A stretch of DNA of 5,108 bases from CARZYU01 sp964370085. GTDB taxonomy: Bacteria; Bacillota_I; Bacilli_A; RF39; UBA660. The notes beneath the pieces are model-generated. The model was not told where the DNA came from. It saw only the letters and a program-made list of their open reading frames with translations, and made no database searches. The first letter of the stretch is position 1. The number at the start of each line of letters is the position of its first letter. The position numbers and the translations under genes were made by a program. Of the stretch, positions 1 through 5,108 are shown in pieces. The DNA is taken from the NCBI GenBank assembly GCA_964370085.1, contig CAYJHI010000055.1, positions 1 to 5,108 on the forward strand. Reading direction: 5' to 3'.

Positions 1-61
1 ATATTATGGAACTAAATATAAAAAATATAGTTGACTATTTTTACCAAATAAAAAAAGAAGA
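1..61. other. AT-rich intergenic edge without a supportable gene
   Basis: Beyond the ATPase terminator the sequence is almost all A and T. A short inverted repeat, ATAGT-TG-ACTAT (27-38), is flanked by A and T runs and could be a weak second or bidirectional terminator. A plus-strand frame from the window edge ends at a TGA at 32-34, which could be the tail of a convergent gene, but ten codons are too few to judge. Confidence 0.4.
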
Positions 62-72
62 TTACTCTTCTA
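48..72. repeat. 25-bp direct repeat, copy 1 (end of ATPase gene)
   Basis: This segment is identical to 1367-1391. The two flanks differ at once (position 47 A versus 1366 C, position 73 G versus 1392 C), so the shared unit is exactly the stop-codon/terminator module. Both proteins therefore end in Glu-Glu. Confidence 0.8.
50..71 (-). terminator. intrinsic terminator overlapping the ATPase stop codon
   Basis: The minus strand reads AGAAGA (66-71), GTAA loop, TCTTCT (56-61), then T through position 50. The TAA stop codon forms most of the loop. It is the same hairpin as after xseB. The short stem makes efficiency uncertain. Confidence 0.6.
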
Positions 73-1264
73 GTAAAAAATCAATTATATTAACAACAGC
101 AATTCCTTCAATTTGTCTGTTTTTAACATTATCCATTGTCAAAATAACTTTATTATAGTTATCACCAATAGCTAACAAAGATCTCTTTTCTCTTTCTTCT
201 ACCTTTTCATCCATAATACTTCTAGATACTTGATAATAAATTGTTTCATTAGGTTTAGTTGCAATAAAATCTATCTCAACGTCATTATACTTCCCTACAT
301 AAACATCATAACCACGTCTTAATAATTCTATATACACTAAATTTTCATAACTACTACCAGAATCATACCCAGAAAACCCAGCAATATTATTCTTTATTCC
401 ACTATCTACAAAATAATATTTACCTTGCGTTTTTAATAATTGCTTACCTTTTAATTCAAATCTAGGTACTCGGTATAATAAAAAAGAATTTTCTAACATT
501 TTCAAATAAGCATCTACAGTTTCATAATTAATATTAGTACCACTTTGTTTCATAAACTCAGCAATACCATTAGAAGTAACCAAATTACCAATAACAGACG
601 CCATATATTTAATCAAATTATCTAAAAAGACAACATCCCTAACTTGATTTCTACTAATAACATCTTTCTTTACAACAACTTCCTTCAAATCACTTAAATA
701 ATTAGTAATAATACTTTCATTATTATTCATATTAGTAATCATCGGCATTCCACCATATTTTAAATACAAATCAAACTTATCATACTTATCCATATCTTTA
801 TCAAAAGGATATAAAGACAAAAATTCTTTATATGATAAAGGATATAACTTTAAAGTATAAACTCTACCTGCTAATAAAGTTGTTAATTCGCTAGATAATA
901 AATAAGCATTAGATCCTGTAATATATACATCCACATCCATATCAACTAATAAAGAATTAACAGTTTTCTCCCACTTCTCTACATTTTGTACTTCATCAAG
1001 TAAAATATACTTCCTATTATTACTATTGTCTTTTTCTTTAATATAATTCATTAAATCTTTATAATCAACAATATCATAATAATCAGAACTTTCAAAGTTA
1101 ACATATATAATATCTTCTTCTTTAACACTTTGTGATAATAAATAATCTCTAAACTGTAACAACAAAGTACTCTTACCACTTCTTCTAATACCAGTAATAA
1201 CCTTAATCAAATTTAAATCCTTACTTTCAATCAACTTATCCAAATAATATTGTCTAATCAACAT
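62..1264 (-). CDS. AAA family ATPase with DUF4143 C-terminal domain
   Basis: This 400-residue protein belongs to the large AAA_14/DUF4143 family of P-loop ATPases, whose cellular role is mostly unknown. Visible motifs are a Walker A (GIRRSGKST, about residues 25-33), a Walker B (YILLDEVQN, about 86-94, with D90 and E91), a sensor-1-like YITGSNA (114-120), the LLAGRV segment (130-135) and the family-typical YLKYGGMP (167-174). The DUF4143 part follows, with YYFVDSGIKNN near 283-293 and EIDFIA...YYQVS near 330-346. The latter sits where a PD-(D/E)xK-like core would be but ends in QVS rather than EVK, so nuclease activity is doubtful. Length is normal for the family. The frame is open to an ATG at 1294, but the ATG at 1264 is preferred because GGAGG lies 8 nt upstream and because 1294 lies inside the promoter spacer. 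No signal peptide or membrane segment is seen. It is transcribed from its own promoter with a palindrome at the -35, so it is a separate unit from the xse operon. Family assignment is firm; function is not. Confidence 0.93.
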   Translation of the reverse strand: MLIRQYYLDKLIESKDLNLIKVITGIRRSGKSTLLLQFRDYLLSQSVKEEDIIYVNFESSDYYDIVDYKDLMNYIKEKDNSNNRKYILLDEVQNVEKWEKTVNSLLVDMDVDVYITGSNAYLLSSELTTLLAGRVYTLKLYPLSYKEFLSLYPFDKDMDKYDKFDLYLKYGGMPMITNMNNNESIITNYLSDLKEVVVKKDVISRNQVRDVVFLDNLIKYMASVIGNLVTSNGIAEFMKQSGTNINYETVDAYLKMLENSFLLYRVPRFELKGKQLLKTQGKYYFVDSGIKNNIAGFSGYDSGSSYENLVYIELLRRGYDVYVGKYNDVEIDFIATKPNETIYYQVSRSIMDEKVEEREKRSLLAIGDNYNKVILTMDNVKNRQIEGIAVVNIIDFLLEE

Positions 1265-1270
1265 AGTATT

Positions 1271-1277
1271 CACCTCC
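1271..1277 (-). promoter_or_regulatory. Shine-Dalgarno that fixes the ATPase gene start
   Basis: The minus strand reads GGAGGTG, an extended match to the anti-Shine-Dalgarno. GGAGG is 8 nt from the ATG at 1264. It decides between this start and the longer frame beginning at 1294, which has no such signal. Confidence 0.85.
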
Positions 1278-1282
1278 ATAAC

Positions 1283-1311
1283 ATTATACAACAACCAAAA
1301 ACATTTGTCAA
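1283..1311 (-). promoter_or_regulatory. sigma-A type promoter of the ATPase gene
   Basis: The minus strand carries TTGACA (1306-1311) and TATAAT (1283-1288) separated by exactly 17 bp, a perfect match to the housekeeping consensus. Transcription should start near 1276-1278, leaving only a very short leader before the ATG at 1264. That start would be within or next to the GGAGG, so the real start may lie a few bases upstream. A strong core promoter next to a palindrome suggests a gene kept in check by a repressor; the repression is inference. Confidence 0.82.
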
Positions 1312-1336
1312 ATCTTTCGGTTATAACCGAAAGATT
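1311..1336. promoter_or_regulatory. perfect 26-bp palindrome at the ATPase promoter, probable operator
   Basis: The two 13-base halves, AATCTTTCGGTTA and its exact reverse complement, abut without a spacer. The palindrome lies immediately upstream of the ATPase promoter and shares one base with the -35 box. The absence of a loop and of a following T-run argues against a terminator and for a dimeric DNA-binding protein site. Which protein binds is unknown; autoregulation by the ATPase is possible but not shown. Confidence 0.65.
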
Positions 1337-1366
1337 AGTGAATATAAGTGTTTTTACGATTATAAC

Positions 1367-1391
1367 ATAAAAAAAGAAGATTACTCTTCTA
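1367..1391. repeat. 25-bp direct repeat, copy 2 (end of xseB)
   Basis: This 25-bp segment is identical to 48-72 at the end of the ATPase gene. It covers the T-run, the hairpin, the stop codon and the final Glu-Glu codons of xseB. Confidence 0.8.
1369..1390 (-). terminator. intrinsic terminator overlapping the xseB stop codon
   Basis: On the minus strand AGAAGA (1385-1390) pairs with TCTTCT (1375-1380) around a four-base GTAA loop that includes the TAA stop of xseB. A run of seven T (1375-1369, the first being the last base of the stem) follows. The stem is only 6 bp and AT-rich, so strength is moderate. It would end the nusB-xseA-xseB transcript. Confidence 0.65.
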
Positions 1392-1605
1392 CTTTAAACT
1401 CCTCAGTAGTATTATCATCCTTCATAATAAGATTAACACTATCAGTAGCTTTCTTTAACTTCTCATTACAACACTTAGCTAACTTCATCGCTTCATTAAA
1501 TTTATTAATTGCATCATCAAGTAAAACATCTCCACTCTCTAATTCCTTAACAATAGTTTCTAAATTAGCTAAACTCTCTTCAAAACTCAATTCCTTAGTT
1601 GCCAT
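1381..1605 (-). CDS. xseB: exodeoxyribonuclease VII small subunit
   Basis: This 74-residue protein is the small subunit of exonuclease VII, which degrades single-stranded DNA from either end into short acid-soluble pieces in the cytoplasm. Several XseB copies decorate the helical arm of each XseA. The family pattern is plain: LSFEESLANLETIVKELESG (6-25), then DDAINKFNEAMKLAKCCNEKLKKA (30-53). It forms two amphipathic helices that make a coiled hairpin, followed by an acidic tail ending in Glu-Glu. Length is normal. The start is an ATG at 1605 with AGGAG seven bases upstream, inside the end of xseA; the reading frames overlap by 11 bp, which implies translational coupling. It is the last gene of the operon; a terminator overlaps its stop codon. 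In many Firmicutes ispA follows xseB; here an unrelated ATPase does. Confidence 0.96.
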   Translation of the reverse strand: MATKELSFEESLANLETIVKELESGDVLLDDAINKFNEAMKLAKCCNEKLKKATDSVNLIMKDDNTTEEFKVEE

Positions 1606-2935
1606 TAACTTTCTCCTTTACCTCAGTAATAACTCTACCATCACTAAACTCTACTTCTAATAAATCACCCTTAGAAACACTCCTTGAACATGTAACCGCT
1701 TTATTATTAACTCTTGCTACGGCATAACCACGTTTAAGTGTATTCAAAGGATTAAGAACTTCAAGTTTATTAATTAACAGATCATACTTATTACTATTAT
1801 AAATTATATTTTTATCAATACTGATTTTTAAACGATTATATATATTTTCAAAATCAACTTTTTTACTTTGATATATATTGATAGGATTAACCAGTACATA
1901 ACTATTAACTAAATTATCAACTTTATCTTTATAATTTTTTAAATAATTTTTAACTGATAAATTAAATCTTTCATATAACCTATCAAAAGTTTGTTCCTTA
2001 TTAACATATATACTAGAAGGATTAGTCAAAACATAACTCTCTTCTAATCTTTTTAAGTGTTTTTGATAATTATCAGTTATACTTCTAATTTTAATATAAC
2101 TTCTATTACCTAATCCTTTAATAATCTCTAACAATTCTTCTCCTGAAGGAACTGCTAGTTCTGCCGCAGCAGTTGGTGTAGGTGCTCTAAGGTCTGCGAC
2201 AAAATCACTTATTGTAAAATCAACTTCATGACCTACAGCACTTATAACAGGAATATTACTATCAAAGATGGCACGAGCTACAACTTCTTCATTAAAAGCC
2301 CATAAGTCTTCAATACTTCCTCCACCACGACCAACAATTAAAACATCTAACTCACATTCATTAGCACGTCTAATTTGTCTTACAATATCATCCTTAGCAA
2401 ACTCACCTTGTACTAACGAAGGAAATAAAACAGTTTCTACTAAAGGATAACGACGTTTAATAGTCGTTAGAATATCTTTAACTGCCGCACCAGTAGATGC
2501 TGTTATAATACCAACTCTTCTTGGTATTTTAGGGATCGGCTTTTTGTGTTTTTCTAAAAACAAGCCTTCACTCTCTAATTTACCTTTAAGTTGTTCTAAA
2601 GCAATATATAAATTACCAACACCATCTTCTAACATTTCATTAACATATATTTGATAACCACCAGTAGCTTCATAAACACTAATCTTACCAGTTACTAATA
2701 CCTTCATACCTTCAATAGGTACAAAAGGCAACTTAGAAGCACTAGAAGCAAACATAACTGCATTTATTCTACTAGACTCATCCTTCAACGTAAAATAATA
2801 ATGACCTCTTGTATGTGCTTTAAAATTAGATATCTCACCCTTTAAATAAACATTCATTAAATGTTCATCCTGATCAATCTTATACTTAATATATTTAGTT
2901 AACTGAGTAATTGTAATATACTTATCGTTCATCAT
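1595..2935 (-). CDS. xseA: exodeoxyribonuclease VII large subunit
   Basis: This is the catalytic subunit of exonuclease VII, a cytoplasmic single-strand DNA nuclease used in repair and in clearing excised strands. It has 446 residues from the chosen start. An N-terminal OB-fold for single-strand DNA binding spans about 5-100 (GEISNFKAHTRGHYYFTLKD, GMKVLVTGKISVYEATGGYQIY). The catalytic core follows, with TGAAVKDILTTIKRRYP (148-164), VGRGGGSIEDLWAFNEE (201-217) and SAVGHEVDFTISDFVADLRA (232-251) then PTPTAAAE. A long helical arm and a C-terminal barrel strand with LKRGYA (400-405) complete it. The arm carries a 45-residue tandem repeat described separately. The frame is open to a GTG at 2944, but tandem ATGs at 2935 and 2932 fit the start of relatives better and lie 5 or 8 nt after a GTGA Shine-Dalgarno; the two ATGs cannot be told apart. 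It overlaps nusB by about 11-14 bp and xseB by 11 bp. Confidence 0.97.
   Translation of the reverse strand: MMNDKYITITQLTKYIKYKIDQDEHLMNVYLKGEISNFKAHTRGHYYFTLKDESSRINAVMFASSASKLPFVPIEGMKVLVTGKISVYEATGGYQIYVNEMLEDGVGNLYIALEQLKGKLESEGLFLEKHKKPIPKIPRRVGIITASTGAAVKDILTTIKRRYPLVETVLFPSLVQGEFAKDDIVRQIRRANECELDVLIVGRGGGSIEDLWAFNEEVVARAIFDSNIPVISAVGHEVDFTISDFVADLRAPTPTAAAELAVPSGEELLEIIKGLGNRSYIKIRSITDNYQKHLKRLEESYVLTNPSSIYVNKEQTFDRLYERFNLSVKNYLKNYKDKVDNLVNSYVLVNPINIYQSKKVDFENIYNRLKISIDKNIIYNSNKYDLLINKLEVLNPLNTLKRGYAVARVNNKAVTCSRSVSKGDLLEVEFSDGRVITEVKEKVNGN
1772..2041 (-). repeat. two 45-residue tandem units in the XseA helical arm
   Basis: Protein-level repeat. Unit one begins SYVLTNPSSIYVNKEQTF (DNA about 2041-1907) and unit two begins SYVLVNPINIYQSKKVDF (about 1906-1772), in exact 45-residue register. 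The NP motif recurs a third time 45 residues later (EVLNPLNTLKRGYA, from about 1771), leading into the C-terminal barrel. Each unit has a Y-x-L-x-NP-x-x-IY turn, then an amphipathic helix. The units lie in the part of XseA known to hold XseB subunits, so they may be successive XseB docking sites; that link is inference. Confidence 0.75.
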
Positions 2936-3332
2936 TAGTCTCACTATGATAAATATTATCTAAAATACCATTAATCATAGCAGTAACCTTTTCATCACTG
3001 TATTTCTTAGAAACTTCCACCGCTTCATTAATTACTACAATACTAGGAGTATCAGTATATAAAAGTTCATAAATAGCCATACTAATAATAGCCTTATCTA
3101 CTTTATTTAAACGTTCTATTTCCCATTCAACTAAATATTTATTAGCAATCTCATTAATAGAAGATTGTTTATCAATAACTCCATTAACTACTTCATTAAC
3201 AAAGTCATTTTCAACTTCCAATTGCTCTTTAATTAAATCTTTAATATCATAATCAGTCTTAGTATTCTCCATTATATAATTTTGATACAATACTTTAACT
3301 ATAACTTCTCTCAATTCACTTCTGTTTTTCAT
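2922..3332 (-). CDS. nusB: transcription antitermination factor NusB
   Basis: NusB binds the boxA element of rRNA leader transcripts together with ribosomal protein S10 and keeps RNA polymerase elongating through rRNA operons; it acts in the cytoplasm. The 136-residue length and all-helical character are typical. Family landmarks are an N-terminal basic helix (SELREVIVKVLYQNYI, 5-20), WEIERLNKVDKAIISMAIYEL (about 69-89), then PSIVVINEAVEVSKKYSDEK (95-114) and the closing MINGILDNIY (118-127). The ATG at 3332 has a GGTGAT Shine-Dalgarno at 3342-3337 with a rather short 4-base gap. It is the first gene of the operon and overlaps xseA. In many Firmicutes folD lies between nusB and xseA; here it is absent from that place. 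Confidence 0.95.
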   Translation of the reverse strand: MKNRSELREVIVKVLYQNYIMENTKTDYDIKDLIKEQLEVENDFVNEVVNGVIDKQSSINEIANKYLVEWEIERLNKVDKAIISMAIYELLYTDTPSIVVINEAVEVSKKYSDEKVTAMINGILDNIYHSETNDER

Positions 3333-3371
3333 TTACATCACCGACTTAATTTTAACATAAAAGAAAAGAAA

Positions 3372-3402
3372 AGTATATCACTTTCTATACTAACATTTAC
3401 AA
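3372..3402 (-). promoter_or_regulatory. candidate extended -10 promoter of the nusB-xseA-xseB operon
   Basis: The minus strand has TATACT (3372-3377) preceded by TGA, which makes an extended -10 (TG-n-TATACT). A weak -35, TTGTAA (3397-3402), lies 19 bp upstream. Start of transcription near 3365 would give a leader of about 33 bases. The spacer is long, so the call rests on the extended -10 and on the terminator just upstream, which requires a promoter here. Confidence 0.45.
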
Positions 3403-3422
3403 TACTTAATAAGTATAAATTC

Positions 3423-3457
3423 AAAAAAAGATGAGTCATTTAGTTATACTCATCTTT
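3423..3457 (-). terminator. strong intrinsic terminator after the DGR-target gene
   Basis: The minus strand has a perfect 10-bp stem, AAAGATGAGT (3448-3457) with ACTCATCTTT (3427-3436), an 11-base loop and T through position 3423. It ends the transcript of the surface-protein gene and insulates nusB from it. Confidence 0.88.
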
Positions 3458-3570
3458 CGTTTCTTTTATCCTCTTACTCTATACTTAACATCTCTAATAC
3501 TTTTTTGTCTGTTATTATGCCCAATTCAGGCTGATAGAAAGTTGAAAACAAGTTATCTGATTTGAGCCCC
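3458..3570. other. non-coding tail between the variable region and the terminator
   Basis: This 113-bp stretch follows the stop codon of the surface-protein gene. It starts GC-rich on the minus strand (GGGGCTC directly after TAA) and soon becomes AT-rich. An imperfect stem-loop is visible on the plus strand: GATA (3533-3536), TTG (3542-3544), AAAA loop, CAA (3549-3551), TATC (3554-3557). In known DGRs the site that starts mutagenic homing lies at the 3' end of the VR and is often followed by a hairpin; this segment is where it would be. The stem is weak and the assignment is inference. Confidence 0.4.
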
Positions 3571-3690
3571 TTACGGCACGAGACTGACACGGAAACTGCT
3601 GTAGCTGTGGCTGCTACCATCGAAGCTGCTGAAGTAGAAGACACCCGCAACGGTAGTATTGTAGTGAAAACCGCCGCGATTGAACCAGGG
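3571..3690 (-). other. probable variable region (VR) of a diversity-generating retroelement target
   Basis: The final 39 sense codons contain 64 G+C of 117 bases (about 55%) in an otherwise AT-rich gene. Thirty-five end in C or T, four in G (TGG, GCG, GTG, CCG) and none in A. Candidate variable positions are residues 471-476 and 482-495 (F, H, Y, N, T, S, D, G), all codable as NNC or NNT from AAC/AAT templates; nine codons are AGC. Fixed blocks frame them: CGC-GGC-GGT for RGG, GCG-GGT-GTC for AGV, and CGT-GTC-AGT-CTC for RVSL. This is the layout left by adenine-directed mutagenesis from a template repeat. Neither template repeat nor reverse transcriptase is in the window, so it would be acted on in trans or from a distance. 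An alternative is recent import of the 3' end from a GC-rich source, but that would not explain the C/T-only third positions. Confidence 0.8.
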
Positions 3691-5108
3691 AGAACTTCCA
3701 TTAACGAAAGATTTATAGTCTTTATAAAAACCTGCGGTCTCCTTTGTTCCATCTCCTAATATGCCTCTTGTATAATCACTATTACTTGATCCGTTTGCAT
3801 AACTATTATAATATCTCGACTCTGGGACACTACTAAACCCTGAAGACCTCGGATAAAAATCACCACTTGTATCTTCCATATTTCCCATTACATATTCCCA
3901 TGCCCCTCCTGACATATCATATACTCCTGTTATATTTCCTGTCGTTGATGCTGTTTGTCCTCTCTCAGTTTCATATGTATTTGTTGTACATACAATATTG
4001 TTTGAGGGCGCATGTGGATAATCTCCAGCAATTCCTGTTACATAACTAGAACAGTTATTAATTGCGATTTGTTTAGTTGCATATGTATATGTTGTATTTC
4101 CATATTTCCCATACTTTGATTGCGAAAGATATGCTACTGCTCCCCACTCTGTATTTTTCATCATATGTGCATCATATGCTGAGCCACTTAATCCAAAGAT
4201 ACTACTTCCATTATCACTATTCATATATGTTTTCACACCATTAAACATATTTGATACATTTACATTTCTCCAACTTGTTACATTCGGTTTTATGATTGGC
4301 TGTTGAACAGAGTTAGTTGTTACTCCTCCTGTTGTACTTGTCTCAAACTTTCCTACCCATATTCCTGATAGTTCTCTATTTTCTGGACTTAGTCTTGTAT
4401 TTGGATCATCACACGAATCTCCCCAACAAAAGGCTGGATTAGTATACCACTCACTTGCAGTATCTCCTGTATAAGCTGCAGTTCCGGTATCTGTTACATT
4501 ACTCTTAACCCATTTAATATCAAATGCTCCTGGAGTATCTACACTTGGTGCACTTCCTCCATATCCTTGATATCCATATGTATTTCCTATTGTATACGAG
4601 TATCTTGGTATCCATACAAACATCGCATTTATATCATCCATTGGTATTACTGTTCCAGCAGCAGAATTAACTAGTGTTGCTCTATTAGTGCTAGTTACCG
4701 TTACGGCATTTGCCCACTCTTGGCCGCAGTAATTATACCAACCAGCAGAAGCATCTGCTTTCACCCAATTTGTTCCATCATACACTACTGGTATCATATC
4801 TCCTACTAATTCAGGTGCATTCGGTCCCTCACTTATCTCAACGGTCCTAGTCGCAATAGAATAATTTCCTGTTGTATCACTTACAATATACTTAACTGTA
4901 TAAACTCCAGGAATATTTTCTGATACACTATTTATAACTACAACATTTTTTGTAATATCTCCATCTATATCATCTAATGCTGTTGCACCTAAATCTACAT
5001 AACCGGCTCCTGTTTCATAACATGTATTTTCTTCTGTTACTACTGTTATAACAGGTCCCGTTGTATCTTTCAAATGCACATTGACACTTCTTACTGCTAA
5101 TCCTATAT
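3571..5108 (-). CDS. Ig-like (DUF5011) surface protein with FGE/C-type-lectin-like C-terminus, 5' partial; probable DGR target
   Basis: The gene is cut by the window edge: the frame stays open through 5108, so the GTG at 5079 is not a start. Numbering from that GTG codon as residue 1, a DUF5011-type Ig-like domain spans about 5-83 (DTTGPVITV, YVDLGATALDDIDGDITKNV, PGVYTVKYIVSDTTGN). A linker with VVYDGTNWVKAD (98-109) and MFVWIPRYSYTI (153-164) leads into a formylglycine-generating-enzyme-like / C-type-lectin-like domain. Its landmarks are GIWVGKFE (239-246), MKNTEWGAVAYLSQSKYG (307-324), GVYDMSGGAWEYVMG (385-399), PWFNRGG (464-470) and SFRVSL (495-500). DUF5011 repeats are usual in exported cell-surface proteins, so an extracellular binding role is likely, with signal peptide and further Ig repeats probably upstream. 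The last 39 codons have the composition of a DGR variable region, which in Mtd and TvpA sits at the C-terminal end of just such a fold. The ligand is unknown. A terminator follows; the promoter is outside the window. Confidence 0.88.
   Translation of the reverse strand, partial: IGLAVRSVNVHLKDTTGPVITVVTEENTCYETGAGYVDLGATALDDIDGDITKNVVVINSVSENIPGVYTVKYIVSDTTGNYSIATRTVEISEGPNAPELVGDMIPVVYDGTNWVKADASAGWYNYCGQEWANAVTVTSTNRATLVNSAAGTVIPMDDINAMFVWIPRYSYTIGNTYGYQGYGGSAPSVDTPGAFDIKWVKSNVTDTGTAAYTGDTASEWYTNPAFCWGDSCDDPNTRLSPENRELSGIWVGKFETSTTGGVTTNSVQQPIIKPNVTSWRNVNVSNMFNGVKTYMNSDNGSSIFGLSGSAYDAHMMKNTEWGAVAYLSQSKYGKYGNTTYTYATKQIAINNCSSYVTGIAGDYPHAPSNNIVCTTNTYETERGQTASTTGNITGVYDMSGGAWEYVMGNMEDTSGDFYPRSSGFSSVPESRYYNSYANGSSNSDYTRGILGDGTKETAGFYKDYKSFVNGSSPWFNRGGFHYNTTVAGVFYFSSFDGSSHSYSSFRVSLVP

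Noticed and set aside
1265..1294. A ten-residue N-terminal extension of the ATPase from an ATG at 1294
   Set aside because: The ATG lies within the promoter spacer, upstream of the expected transcription start, while the ATG at 1264 has a strong Shine-Dalgarno.
1311..1336. The 26-bp palindrome as a terminator
   Set aside because: It has no loop beyond the symmetry centre and no T-run on either strand, while the xseB transcript already has a terminator at 1369-1390.
1250..1660. A 136-codon plus-strand frame across xseB and the ATPase promoter
   Set aside because: It is antisense to xseB, runs through a promoter, palindrome and terminator, and its composition is that of a shadow frame.
2268..2450. 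A 60-codon plus-strand frame within xseA
   Set aside because: It is antisense to the conserved catalytic core of xseA and has no features of its own.
3474..3752. A 92-codon minus-strand frame running through the variable region and its tail
   Set aside because: It lies in another frame of the surface-protein gene, has no convincing Shine-Dalgarno, and its Ala/Val/Ser-rich middle is what the C/T-biased variable region gives when read out of frame.
3562..3759. A 65-codon plus-strand frame opposite the variable region
   Set aside because: It is antisense to the variable region and open mainly because that part is poor in stop-forming triplets; there is no ribosome site or family resemblance.
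3867..4049. A 60-codon plus-strand hydrophobic frame
   Set aside because: It is antisense to the lectin-like domain; its Leu/Tyr-rich look comes from the complementary strand of Gly/Asn/Thr/Ser codons.
1..5108. A reverse transcriptase, template repeat, CRISPR array, tRNA or rRNA in the window
   Set aside because: All long frames are accounted for by the five genes or their shadows. No YxDD-type reverse transcriptase motif, second copy of the GC-rich block, regular short repeats or RNA gene signatures were seen.

Overview
The window is AT-rich (only the stretch around 3571-3690 is clearly GC-rich), with tightly packed genes all on the minus strand. Its NusB and exonuclease VII subunits look like those of Firmicutes. 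This suggests a low-GC Firmicutes or Bacilli-like bacterium, possibly an uncultured host-associated lineage. The placement is by resemblance only. TGG is used for tryptophan in the conserved XseA DLWAF motif, and all genes read normally in the standard bacterial code.

Read in the direction of transcription (right to left), the window opens with the 3' part of a large, probably surface-exposed gene (3571-5108, 5' end outside the window). It encodes a DUF5011-type Ig-like domain, then a long C-terminal domain of formylglycine-generating-enzyme / C-type-lectin-like character. Its last 39 codons (3571-3690) differ sharply from everything else here. They are about 55% GC, 35 of 39 codons end in C or T, none ends in A, and the encoded residues are mostly S, F, Y, N, H, T, D and G. 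This is the signature of the variable region (VR) of a diversity-generating retroelement (DGR) target, a gene rewritten by adenine-directed mutagenic reverse transcription. No reverse transcriptase or template repeat is in the window, so if the reading is right this is a target served in trans or from a distance. A strong intrinsic terminator (3423-3457) closes the gene.

Next is a compact housekeeping operon with overlapping genes: nusB (transcription antitermination), xseA and xseB (large and small subunits of exonuclease VII). It has a plausible extended -10 promoter and ends in a terminator that overlaps the xseB stop codon. XseA carries a clear 45-residue tandem repeat in its helical arm.

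Last is a stand-alone AAA ATPase with a DUF4143 C-terminus (62-1264). It has its own near-perfect promoter (TTGACA, 17 bp, TATAAT), a perfect 26-bp palindrome touching the -35 box that looks like an operator, and a strong Shine-Dalgarno. Its 3' end repeats the same 25-bp stop-codon/terminator sequence found after xseB. Positions 1-61 hold no supportable gene.
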